A DNA stretch of 64,000 nt, from assembly GCA_916700875.1 (NCBI GenBank), contig CAKAKS010000072.1:36400320-36464319 (forward strand), in the 5' to 3' direction. Both the position numbers and the translations under genes were made by a program. Source of the stretch: Sebastes aleutianus. Its lineage: Eukaryota > Chordata > Actinopteri > Perciformes > Sebastidae. The notes under the pieces are model-generated. The model was given only the letters and a program-made list of their open reading frames with translations. It did no database searches and was not told the origin of the DNA. Position 1 is the first letter of the stretch; the number at the start of each line of letters is the position of its first letter. Positions 45,462-55,990 of this stretch are shown here, piece after piece.

Positions 45462-46779
45462 CCTATGAATAGGAATGCACTTCTTCCCTGCCATTCTTTA
45501 ATTTGATCCCTCCAGTCCTGAGAGTTAAACCAAATGATGGTTAGCACTGTTAGCTCACTGGGTTTATATCTGCTGGCTGTCTGTCTGTGTGGAGTTTGTC
45601 TCGCTGTCTCTGTTTGAAGACATTGTTCAGGTGAACTTTGGATGTGAATATGACTGACTGGCCACCTGTACAGGTGTATCTTGCATATTTAATTTGGCAC
45701 CACCTACAGACACACAAACTACATCAGCAGAAACGTTTTAGCAGACATTACAGTCCCTGCCCACTCTGTTACGTGACTTCTGAAATGCAGTGCAGAAACA
45801 CAACAGTGACGACTGCTGAGAAACACTCTCTCTCAGCTTTGTGTGCTTTTTATTTCAACACTTTTCTCAGTGAAGTGTCTTTAACAGATTCTCTCCTTGT
45901 TTTACACGTCGGGTTGCGACGCGAGCGAGACGCTCAAACGAGCTTTCAGCACTCTAATGAACCATCTGGACCGCTTCTCTCTTGTTTATGGAGTCGTGAA
46001 CAATTATGGCTACAAGAAGCAATCCATAAAAACAATTATAGAGCTTTAATACGATGTGTTAAAGCCTTTTCCCAAGGTTCAGTGTGTGGGTTGAGCCTTT
46101 TGGGTTTATTTTAGACACTCTCATTTGAGACAAGAAGATGGCCTCATCCTCTCATGACCCAAAAACGCCAGCACATCGAGTACATTCTTCTTTGTCTTTC
46201 TCCTCTTCTGCTTCATCACTTAGATATTACAAATATTCCCACGTACATGCTTTTTGCATCATTATATGAACTTATTCCTCTGATTCAGCCTGACAGAGAT
46301 GTACCCAAACCTCCAGGGAGTGGCATTAAACCAGTACTGATTACTCTGGGGGCCCCCCAGAATTCCCACAGGGGCCCCTGGCAGTCCCTCAAGTACAATT
46401 TGAGACAATTTTGGGACACCCCATCTTGACTGTGCTTCAGTTTCATGCATAAGACTTTTCTTTTATATGCTGTTTACAGTTTGTTTTTAGTTATGTGCTA
46501 CTAAATGGACCTTGTAATGAATTGAATCTCAATTTTTAAACCAACATGGATGAAAAAAGAGCCGAGAAAAAGTAAAATTGAACATCTGCAATTCTTTGAC
46601 AACTGAGCCAACTCCATCTACTGACGAAGGTCATGTGATGTGATTGAAAGCTCCAGAACAGCTACTAAATGGACCTTATGATGAGATCAATTTTTTTAGT
46701 TTTTTCAATGGATTGCAACCCCTCACCTTTTGAGAGTCAGGTTGTTCTCTGCAGAAGTATCATGAGGTATAAATGTCTT
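45462..46779. other. Intergenic stretch, no gene assigned
   Basis: A plus-strand frame of 158 codons (45638-46114) has no recognisable motif or splice context. A CCCCCCAGAATTCCCACAGG-type GC patch lies at about 46350-46380. Confidence 0.4.
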
Positions 46780-46851
46780 GGCTCATTGGTCTAGGTGTAT
46801 GAGTCTTGCTTTGGGTGTTAGAGGTCCAGGGTTCAAATCCAGGATGAGCCC
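46780..46851 (+). pseudogene. Degenerate tRNA-Pro (TGG-type loop)
   Basis: It aligns over all 72 nt with the other tRNA-Pro copies. The acceptor GGCTCAT/ATGAGCC still pairs because both strands changed, each by a CpG transition. The anticodon stem has a T-T mismatch and a G-T pair, and the T stem has two mismatches. The flanks TGTCTT before and CTTGA after match the CGG copy at 34418, so it probably descends from that copy, with the anticodon change also a CpG transition. Confidence 0.85.
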
Positions 46852-46916
46852 TTGAAGAGAATACTTTGGTTGTCTCAAAGCAATTCTTTTAAGTTTAATA
46901 AGATTCTTGATAACAA

Positions 46917-47330
46917 GACACTGACACACCAAGCCAACGGTGGGCCGTTGGACCTTTTGCTGCCGTCAGTGAGCATCTGTCGGCCTAGTTCGTCTGAAGG
47001 TTTTCGGGCGTTTCAGCATGTTGAATCGGCAGCGGAGCCAGTCGGTGAGAGAAATCTCTCTGATCCACTGTTCAGCTTTAACGAATCAGTGCACGAGAAG
47101 AGAAACGGAAGTCAGGAAAGCAAGCCAACGAGTAAAGTCAAGAAGGAAAACACAGAAGGCTCTTGTCATTTTTCATCTTCATCTCATCTGATCATTCCAA
47201 TACACGGATATATTTACAGCGACATGGCCATCTGGAATGAAGCTAAGCTTTATTTCATGTACGTATCATAACAACGGCTTGTATATCCACCGTCTTCCGG
47301 TTTCCCTTTTTGAATTTGTTACAGATTACA
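46917..47330 (+). mobile_element. 3'-truncated copy of the GACACACCAAGCC MITE
   Basis: Begins GACACTGACACACCAAGCC and shares AGCATGTTGAATCGGC, AAGCAAGCCAACGAGT and CGTATCATAACAACGGC with 33152-33678. The right terminus is absent. Confidence 0.8.
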
Positions 47331-48479
47331 CCGGACATTTTACAAGAATAGATGACGCTCAATATGTAGAGCAGTACTTTGATCTTTAACACTGGGTGGC
47401 TGTGTGTCTGGCCTCTCTGGCCGAGCTTTCGCTGCGAGCCGCAGGTTTCCACCTAGCGTAGCACACACCGGCTGTGACCGCTCCGTCCTCCGCACGGCGA
47501 TTGCCTCATTAACAGCATGGTTCTCTTGTAGCATTGGGTTTAAATCCGAAATATTGCCAAATAGGCGCTTTTGCTTTTTCCCTTTGACACCAAATCGTCC
47601 GCCTTAGTCTTGTCTGTCAACTCTCTCTCGTCCCGTGTGTGAAATCTGACTCCTGCGAGTAGCAGAGCTGAGACTCAATACGGAGCAGACACTTTCACTT
47701 TCAGTTTGTGGCGTCCGTCGTCCGACTATATATTGATAACACGGCGCTGATATGTGAAAATTAATTAAATGGGTTTATTTCTAATAAAAAAGCTAAATGA
47801 CGGTGGGGGCGATGGACAAGTAATGTAATCAGTGTATGCCTGAAAACTACGGTAAACGTGCAACTACGGTAACACCACCTACTATGGCAAGCCAACTCCT
47901 GAGGGAAATGTCTGTCTCTTTAGCTGCTAAATGCTTCACTATGTTCACCGGCTAGTTTCTGAATGTGTCTGTCTGCTGTTTGTTGCTGAGCAGGTTTTTT
48001 CATTGGCTTTTTACAGCTTTTTCTCTGAGAACGACGCTGTGAGAGCTACGAGAGTGAACCAGAACCGTAAAGTTGTGGGCCAAACATGTAAACAATGAGC
48101 TGAAACTCACTATAAAGCTCCGTAAAGCCGAGAGGAGCTGCAGATTCAGATGATCATTCTCTGGAGGTTCATCGCTATGAGTCGCATTGTTATTATAAAA
48201 AAATGTAAACTTTAAATGATTAAAATTTATATTTAAACTTATATATTAAGTTGCTAATAAATATTATTATACGTATTCATGTGTTTTACAGTGCATCAGT
48301 ACTGAGTCTGCAGATTAAACCTGTTAGATTCATATCAGTCGTGGCTCACGTGGCACTAATAGGGATTAAACCAGCAGCTTTTCATCAGCAGCGACGGGAT
48401 CGACACCGTTGGCATTTAGTCCGTTTTCACAGTTCCTCTGCATACAGACCTCCTCCGGCCTGCATGTGCCTGACTGACT
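47331..48479. other. Intergenic stretch, no gene recognised
   Basis: Mixed composition. GTGTTTTACAGTGCA at about 48281-48295 resembles an isolated CACTGTAAAA terminus, but no partner end is seen nearby. Confidence 0.35.
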
Positions 48480-49160
48480 GCCTCGCTATTCAACCCTCCT
48501 TTAATTAATTGTAACACTGCAGTGAAAAGGCAGCTCATAATCTGGTGAACAATGGGCGACAAATAGAGCAGGGAGCTCGTTCACGCTGCCAGCAGCCACC
48601 GCCTTCAGCGGCTCGCTGCCAGCTGCGGCGGCACTCAGTTTTTCAACCATCAACTCTCATAATGAAGTGTTGAAGGACTCACACTGCCATCAGTCTGCAT
48701 TGTTTCCCCTCCTTCTTCCCAAAGAAAACAGTCACTAAAGTCTCATTTGTTGCCACTTCTCCATGGCGGGCGTGGCGTTCGATGGAGCCCTTGTGTGTCG
48801 CTAAAAGGATTATGAGGGCTTAATTGAGTGTGCTAATTGATGAGACAGTGAATGGGACTGAATGGAGCTAAGGGGCAGATGTGGTGTGAAACCCCTGGCT
48901 CTTTCTAAAGAATACAAATCAGCAGCAGAGGGATCTATTCTCCGCTCTCTATAACACTCAATTATCCCTTTCACACGGCGAGCAGGGGGCCGAGCGAACA
49001 GATGGTTTCCACGCTGAGAGCTGTATGGAGGCCATCACTGCATCTCCGGGCACCTTTTCTTCAGGAACGATGGGCTTTTTATTGGCTATTCATGACGCAC
49101 AGGGTCTCAGTGGGAACAATGGACGACTAGAGCGGCCATGAATCGGAATGAGAGCGGAGG
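48480..49160. promoter_or_regulatory. Candidate cluster of conserved noncoding elements
   Basis: The longest repeat-free, evenly composed noncoding stretch in the window. It contains GCTTAATTGAGTGTGCTAAT followed by TGATGAGACAG, TCTATAACACTCAATTATCC and TTATTGGCTATTCATGACGC, dense in homeodomain-type TAATT cores. No open frame or splice structure. Its position far upstream of jag1 would suit a long-range enhancer, but conservation is not shown. Confidence 0.3.
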
Positions 49161-50742
49161 TCTGGGTTCGGTCTTGGCGAGGCGTCCGTTACGCTTGAAA
49201 CTGAAGAGAAAGGAGAATGAAAACCGGGGAGGGCATGTTCACCTGGGGCGGAGGGGGAGTGTCGGCACACCGTCTGTCGATCGCCACTTCAAGTCAAGAA
49301 CAATGATATCCTTCATCTCAAACTCCACCCAGCGATAAAATCCATCCTGTGTGAGCAGAAAAAACACCTGAGAGAGGGGAACTTCAGGGGGAAGTTTGTG
49401 TCCAAAGATGTTTTCATGTATCAGGGAACTTGTAGTCCATCATGAGTTTGGCAAAACAGTCTCATTATTTGGGAACAACACTTCCCAAAATTCACTTCTG
49501 CAATCTCGTAAACAAACTTTATCAGCTCCTGTTGAAAAAAATGTAAAGTTGTTGGTGATACAGTGTAAATATCTGTCAGTCTGAACAACGGGAATCCTCT
49601 GATCGCTCAGATGAAAGCTCAGTCCTGATTGGTTGAAGGATCTTTCATCCATGAGTTTCTAACTAACTCGAACACTGACTTAATTACTTGTTACATACTG
49701 AAGCTTGTTACATATTGAAGCCCAGAGTTCATGATATTGAAATGATGGTGTGTAATCAAATTTCAATTTCAATTTGTGTCTGCCAATTTGAAAATACATC
49801 ATCAACATTCAACTTCAATGTGACTGTGGTGCTGTGTTCTGGAGTTCACATAATTTATTAATTTTTAAATTTGTCAATGATGTTTTAATTTTATTTTTCA
49901 TTTAGAAATAATTGAAAATTAAAATAAAAACTAATTTTAGTTTTATATATTATGCACATGCAAATATTAAATCAAATCTGAATGCTGTAGTGATTGTAAA
50001 TAATCGACATGACTTGAACTCATTAAAATGTTTGAACCTTTAACTTTCTGTTTATCTCTATTAAAATGATCAATTGTATTTTTATAGGTAGAAACTGTCA
50101 GTGTGGAATTAAAATTCGACCCTTCGTACTTTCTTGGATTGTTGGAAGGTTTGAAAATTCGACATCGAAAGTGATGGCCGTTAAACACCAGGGGCATTTT
50201 TTCATGCGATTATTTCGCACGTCAATAAATATATATTTTTGTCATGAATACTTTCACACAGAACATGAATATTTAAGCAGCAAAAAAATGACATTCATTT
50301 TTACAGAGTGAGGTAGATTTTTCAGAGCTTTCGTACCGCAAATAAAGGCATCAACCAATCATGTTGTGCAGAACGTGTTGAGTTGCATCTATATTTATGA
50401 AACAACAACCCACAGGCTCTGTTGTCTGAACTAAATTACAAAGAATAAAAACAAAACAAACCGTTTTGTGTGTAAAGGCCTTGAGAGCAACACTCTCGCG
50501 ACCTTTGGAGATAACAAATAACCAAATGGATGTGTGGGATAAAAACATATGGAAAAAACCTGTTGAGTCGATGTTAAATAAGATCTTTGTGTTGTTTTAT
50601 TGTTTTTAACGATCCTTTTTGTCTGTGTGTATGGGAAATATAATATTGTTTTATATTTTTTCTTTAATGACTTGATTTTATAATAATCATTATGTAAATA
50701 AGAAACCTTAAATTAATTAAATCATATAAGAAGCTCCTCTAG
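49161..50742. other. AT-rich intergenic stretch, no gene seen
   Basis: Short frames only. No recognised repeat or RNA gene. Confidence 0.4.

Positions 50743-50817
<75 letters not shown>
50743..50817. repeat. (CA)n microsatellite, about 37 units
   Basis: An uninterrupted CA run. Confidence 0.98.
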
Positions 50818-50820
<3 letters not shown>

Positions 50821-50839
50821 CCGCTCCACAAGCAGCAAC

Positions 50840-51140
50840 ACTGAAGAGTCTTTTCTAACTTCTATAACACCAGCGACACAAAAGGAGAAGTTGGAGGGTG
50901 ATGGACGGGTTTGGGGGGGTGTTTTGGGGTTGAATGGGTTGTATTAGCTCATGAATATAAGGCCATGTATTATTGCCCCCCTCCTCCCTTGTGTGGGCCC
51001 CCACCTTGTCCTGTATTGTTCGACAGAGGGGTTTGTGAGGCGAGCTGATGGGATGAATGCCACCTGTCAGAGAGCAGAGAAAACAGGATTCAGTCAGCGT
51101 GGAGAAAAGCTCTGTGTTCCTGTTATACACCGCTAATTGA
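50840..51140. promoter_or_regulatory. Candidate conserved noncoding element
   Basis: Repeat-free block with TGTATTAGCTCATGAATATA, GGCCATGTATTATTGCCCCC and ACCGCTAATTGACTTTTAG, immediately after the CA microsatellite. This is inference from composition only. Confidence 0.25.
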
Positions 51141-51378
51141 CTTTTAGAGCTATCGGGGGGCTCAGGGTGAGAAAGAGAAAGAAAGACACTCTGTTTGCAA
51201 CTAAAACAGCAGTGCTGATGAAACCTGTTGCAGGTAAAATCAGTCAGTTTGCAGGGATTTTAACAGTTTGTACCGAGTTGTTTTAATGTGTAAGTCACAT
51301 TTTTTTTTTCAGTAACCCATGTCTTCTTTATTTCACCTGTTTCTTACAGAGAACCTTAAAAGAAGATCTGTTTAAACT

Positions 51379-51634
51379 AGGCCTGCACGATATGAGGAAA
51401 ATCTGACATTGTTCAATATTGTGATGACGATATGACTTGCGATAAATAAACAAATATTGAAGTGTGCATATTAGCTATACTTATGCCAGCCCATTTAATA
51501 ACGGGTTTCCTTATCCATCCCTAAATAATATGATTTTTCTTATTCATCGCATTTCAGACAGCCTTTTGCGATGTGTTTATCGATATGTTCATATCGCGAT
51601 GATGATAAAAATACGATTTATCGATCAGCCCTAA
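51379..51634. mobile_element. hAT-type MITE with 8-bp duplication
   Basis: Starts AGGCCTGCACGATATGAGG and ends TTATCGATCAGCCCTAA. It is flanked by a perfect TTTAAACT at 51371-51378 and 51635-51642. The interior has GATATG/CGATA repeats typical of this group. Confidence 0.85.
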
Positions 51635-51839
51635 TTTAAACTAATTTTCAGTTGAATTTGAAAGTTTCCATTCAGCAGAGGGAAATAAAGAGAACTACGT
51701 TTTGTTGCACTGAAAACTTCAGGTTTAAACCAACGTGATCTCATGGGAAGGCGTATAAATGGCACGCTACTTTTAAGGACATTCTGTGTGTCATGATACG
51801 CATTTTAAGCTGTCAAGTCATTTCATGATTTCATTTCAC

Positions 51840-52090
51840 GTCGTTATGGTTATCTTTAGGCAACAAAATTACGTCACGGTTGCAGTGAGGTTTAGGCAAC
51901 AAAACTACTTGGTTAGGTTTAGGAAAAACATCATGGTTAGGCTTAAATTAAGTACCAAGTAAAATACGTAACATAAGTATGGAAAACACGTCACAAACGG
52001 CACTAACGTAACTTCAAAATACATCAACAAGACTTTAACATAAGACACACGGACACCGGTCTCATGGGTGAAAGTCCTGTAATCGTTTGA
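51840..52090. repeat. Interspersed repeat, same family as 12940-13540 (inverted)
   Basis: Contains TTTAGGCAACAAAACTACTT and GTTAGGTTTAGGAAAAACAT, the complement of the 13.2-kb minisatellite unit in single-copy form, and GGTCTCATGGGTGAAAGTCC. Confidence 0.75.
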
Positions 52091-52307
52091 CCCATCCACC
52101 AGTAATCTCTCATTTTTTATATTACGTCACTTGCTCTTCCTCACTTGCTCTGAGCTTCGTTCGTTATTCTACATCACTAGCTCTGTAGCTCTCGTACTGT
52201 AGCATATACACACGCATTGGTTTACATTGCAGTCAGTGCAGATTACAAGGAAAAGCCAGAACGGCGTTGCGAGAACGGCAACGGAGGACGTGCCTACAGA
52301 ACATGTG

Positions 52308-52667
52308 CATTACCACAGTATATAAGGCGGCGTCCAGCGCTGCCTGGTATCCATTCCTCTTCAGCGATCACCGATTGCCCATTGGCTGTGGTGTCTAATC
52401 CTTAGCCGGTCTGGATCGCTGTGGTTAGGTCGATGTGGATGGCGCGGTAGGGCATACATCCATCGGGCTCCACCCACTGTACCCATAGAGTTCAGTAGAG
52501 GGCGGAGCCTGTGTGAGTTAGAATGAAGGTTACGATATTGTAACCTTAGTTCTATAAGTACAGGCAGAGCCCTCTACCAAGGAGGCCCTGCCGCTCCTGC
52601 GCCGCTCGCTGAAGAGGGCGTGGGATGCCAGGCAGCGCTGAACGCCGCCTTATATATTGTGGTAATG
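52308..52667. repeat. Large inverted repeat with 59-60-bp arms and an inner palindrome
   Basis: The arms 52308-52366 and 52607-52667 are complementary with few mismatches (CATTACCACAGTATATAAGG versus its inverse). Between them lies AAGGTTACGATATTGTAACC TT (52526-52547), a palindrome with two mismatches. A direct relative of the middle segment (CCATAGAGTCCAGTAGAGGG) follows at about 52734. Confidence 0.85.
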
Positions 52668-52800
52668 AAAGTATTCGGTAGTCACCACCTGATTGCTATG
52701 TTTCTGCAGCTCTCAGTGGGAGGAGTGTATTACCCATAGAGTCCAGTAGAGGGCTCCGCCTGTGCTTGTAGAACAATATCGTAACCTTGGATCTGTTTCA

Positions 52801-54147
52801 TCACAGTAATCAATGTGGACATGGAGTCATTTACTGTGGGTTTGTTTTCAAAAAGGCACATTTTTCTTTATGTGTTTCATTGACAACACGCCATCTACAG
52901 TATGACACGTCAGTGAAAACTCATTTCTTTCTAGTTATTTTTATTTATGCTGTTTTTGTTGCACTACCCAACAGCAGCTTTCACCAAACTCTTAGAGGTG
53001 CATAAAAACATCATGAATCACATCGTCTCCCTCCCCCTGACTGTTAAGCATGCTGATACTTAATACTGTGTTAAAGACATTTCTATTGTTGTCATTTATG
53101 GTCTGGTTGTTTCTGCTCATAATAGCTGTAACGACAGTAACACCCCTCGACCACAACTTCACTCTGTTAACTTCTGTTGTTTTAAAGGCTCATTTTCTAT
53201 TTCTGGCTGTTTACTTGTTTTACTGTGAAAATGTGGCTTTCCAGTTTCTTAACGCTACAGGCCACCGTACAGAAATAAACTGCTGTTTGATTCTGGAAAT
53301 GTTCACACACGCACACATTTTCCTTCTATATGTTTTTATCAAAACCAATCAAAAGTATTTCTATAGCACATTTAAATCAACGTGAGCTGACCAAAGTGCT
53401 CTACAAACATAGACGGAATAAAGCAGGTCAACAGAGCAGACAACAAAAACATGCACATACCCAGGCAAAGATCATTATGCTTGATAATATTAGCTGATTT
53501 AGATGTTAAAATACTGCCCAATCATATTAATTTCTGATTTCTCCAGAAAAAATACAAAACATTTTTGTTCTCACCCGCAGCCCGCCCATATTTAGCTCAC
53601 TTTTACCCGTGCCCATAGCCGTGAATTTATATTATTTTTTCTACCCGTTACAGAACTCATTTGTGGGTTACCTGGCCCAGTGCAGGACTCTGGTACATGG
53701 TACTTTTTTTTTGTACTGTACCACATAGAGTATCACCTCGGTTGAGCTGAGCCGACACTGTGGCTGCAGTCGAAAAGTCTTTTTTGCTTAGGAAGGTTCC
53801 TAACTGAGTGAAATGACCTGGAAACATCTGCAATAATCTGTAAGTAGCAACCATGATAAGAGCTGTTCAAACTCTAAATGCTAAGGAAAGATGCTTCAAT
53901 GCTTCCTTACAGTATCTCCTTTAGCATAGGATACACTGGACCATCCTTTACCAAAGGAAGTGCAGTCGGATTCTCTTAACACCACGGTTGTCTTTTGTCC
54001 TTATGAATTCTCCTTTACATCTTTTCTTGACCTCATGACGTTTTCAATTGAGGTCAAGGAAAAATGGTTAGGAAAAGACCTTAGGATGTAATTTTTTGAC
54101 TTTTCGACCGCAGTCTGTGACCCTGTTTACACCTGGCATTAAAGCAG
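52801..54147. other. Intergenic stretch with repeat traces, no gene
   Basis: A repeat-like CTATAGCACATTTAAATCAA piece lies at about 53359, and GGTACATGGTAC/GTACTGTACC forms a small hairpin at about 53691-53723. The 111-codon hydrophobic frame at 53050-53385 looks like AT-rich chance coding. Confidence 0.4.
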
Positions 54148-55022
54148 CAGTAGGCAGAATATTTTTGGCATCATTGAGCAAAAATCCCATAATAACCTTT
54201 CAGCATATTATAATTCAAGTGTTCTGAGAGAAAACTAGACTTCTGCACCTCCTCATAGCTCAGTTTTCAGGCTTTAGAAAATGTCAGGATATAGTGACCG
54301 TTAAAAATAACTTTTTTCAATCATATTTGCTCCAATTTGCCAACTACAGCTTTAAAGGGGACTTATTATGCTCATTTTCAGGTGCATGCTTGTATTTTAG
54401 GTTTCTATTAGAACATGCTTTAATGTTTAAAAAAACGCTCTGCTTTTCTCATACCGGCTGTGCTGCAGCACCTCTCACTCAACAGTGTTTTTTGACTGAT
54501 TTGAGTCTTATGTCCTATAGCTCCCCCTGCTGTTCATTTACCCTCCCTGCACTCTATTTCCCCGTTGAGTCTCAAAGACTCACTGACTGACTCCAGTTCA
54601 GATCTAACAGACTTCACAAAGTCATCAGCTGCAGAAATCTGTCTTTAACAGAACTAATTTGCTCTGCATTATGGGTAGGAGTGGCTGGGTGTTTAACACA
54701 TAAACAAACTCATAAAACCGTGAAAACTCTGTTCTCACACACCACATTAATAAAGTGGCATTTACAGATTAAACAGCTCCTCCAGGATTTGAAGTCAGGA
54801 CGTATCACATGATTCGTTCCTCCGGACCAACAATCCACACAGATATCAGCGTAGCTTTGCTGCTTGGCGCTGATGTTGCAATGGAACGAAAAATTTACTT
54901 TAACTTCTTATCAATACACATTCTTTGCAGTTAGCTGCGAGCCGTCGGCTCAGTTGTCGCCATGTTGAGAGCCGTGTGGAGGCAACAGAAATGCTCCGAA
55001 TCTTACATTCAGCACCTTTAAA
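54148..55022. mobile_element. Composite DNA-element (TTAAAGCAGCAGTAGGCAG...GCACCTTTAA)
   Basis: The outer ends CATTAAAGCAGCAGTAGGCA and CATTCAGCACCTTTAA are compatible inverted termini. A second family (TTTAAAGGGGACTTATTATG) starts at about 54352 inside it. The GGCGCTGATGTTGCAATGGA segment near 54865 recurs inverted at about 38905. Confidence 0.55.
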
Positions 55023-55326
55023 ATAAATTAGAATCATTACATTGAAAAATATCCCTCACTGTGCTGAGCTGTACGGTAGCTCTGTTTGACAAGTAATGCC
55101 AGTTTCATAGTTTAGCTTGGTTTAATGAGTTTAGAAAGTAATCTTCACTTTAATTTTAATATATTTGTCCGTCAGGTTTTAAAGTGTCAACACATTTCAG
55201 TTCTACTACAATTAAATGTGACACTCAATTTTATTCATGTCTTTTAAAATTAATTATAATGATTTCACGTTACTTTTAAGCACCTCAGATGCAAACACAC
55301 ACAAAAACACAACATACACATATACT

Positions 55327-55332
55327 TTTATT
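55327..55332 (-). terminator. rrp36: Poly(A) signal of rrp36
   Basis: AATAAA on the minus strand, about 660 bp after the rrp36 stop codon. Other signals nearer the stop may exist. Confidence 0.5.
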
Positions 55333-55990
55333 TAAAAAAAAAAAAAGAAAAAAGTTCAACATAAAATCAGAGCTTCTGAGGTGAAGCAGATGTTTCCAGT
55401 GATCCCATGACATCTGGACAGCTGTGACGACTGTGCACTCAACTGATATTCTAACTTGGAAATTCGGTGAAAAACTTGGATATCAAACAGACAAATTGAT
55501 ATAATATCTACTTGCTCACAGCACAAACAGATATCTATCTGCGGGGAAACAACCATCAGATTCTTTCTTCTAGGCAACAGTTAGTTCAGTGAATTTCTTC
55601 TGATAAAAGCTACATCTCGGTCGATGTTTAATTATTTTCATTAGTAGTTTAATTTTTTCAAACTGCAGCTCACAGCAGAGACTGAAAAATCTCACTGAGT
55701 TCGTTCATGGACTCTCCAATGACTGAGATTTCAGTTTTTGTTTGCAGAAACAACCCAGATTCCACACTTTACTGTTACGTGTGTCCGAGCATCATTGAAT
55801 TCACCAAAGATATTTTCCAATCGAGGATAATGTAACTTTGACAGTGAAATAAATGTGTCACCAGAGAGGAAGTCAGTCCTTCATCCAACACCATGAACCA
55901 CAGCTCCACCAGCTGGCTGAGACGGCTCATTACAGTCTTTTTTATTTCCATCCGGTTTCTCAGCAGGTTCTTCTTCAGGTGTTTTTTGCA

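Noticed and set aside
45638..46114. 158-codon plus-strand frame downstream of tRNA-Pro
   Set aside because: Longest unexplained frame, but its composition is not protein-like for any family I know and it has no splice context; likely chance.
48281..48295. GTTTTACAGTGCA resembling a CACTG terminus
   Set aside because: No partner CACTGTAAAA end or subterminal repeats nearby; a single short match is not evidence of an element.
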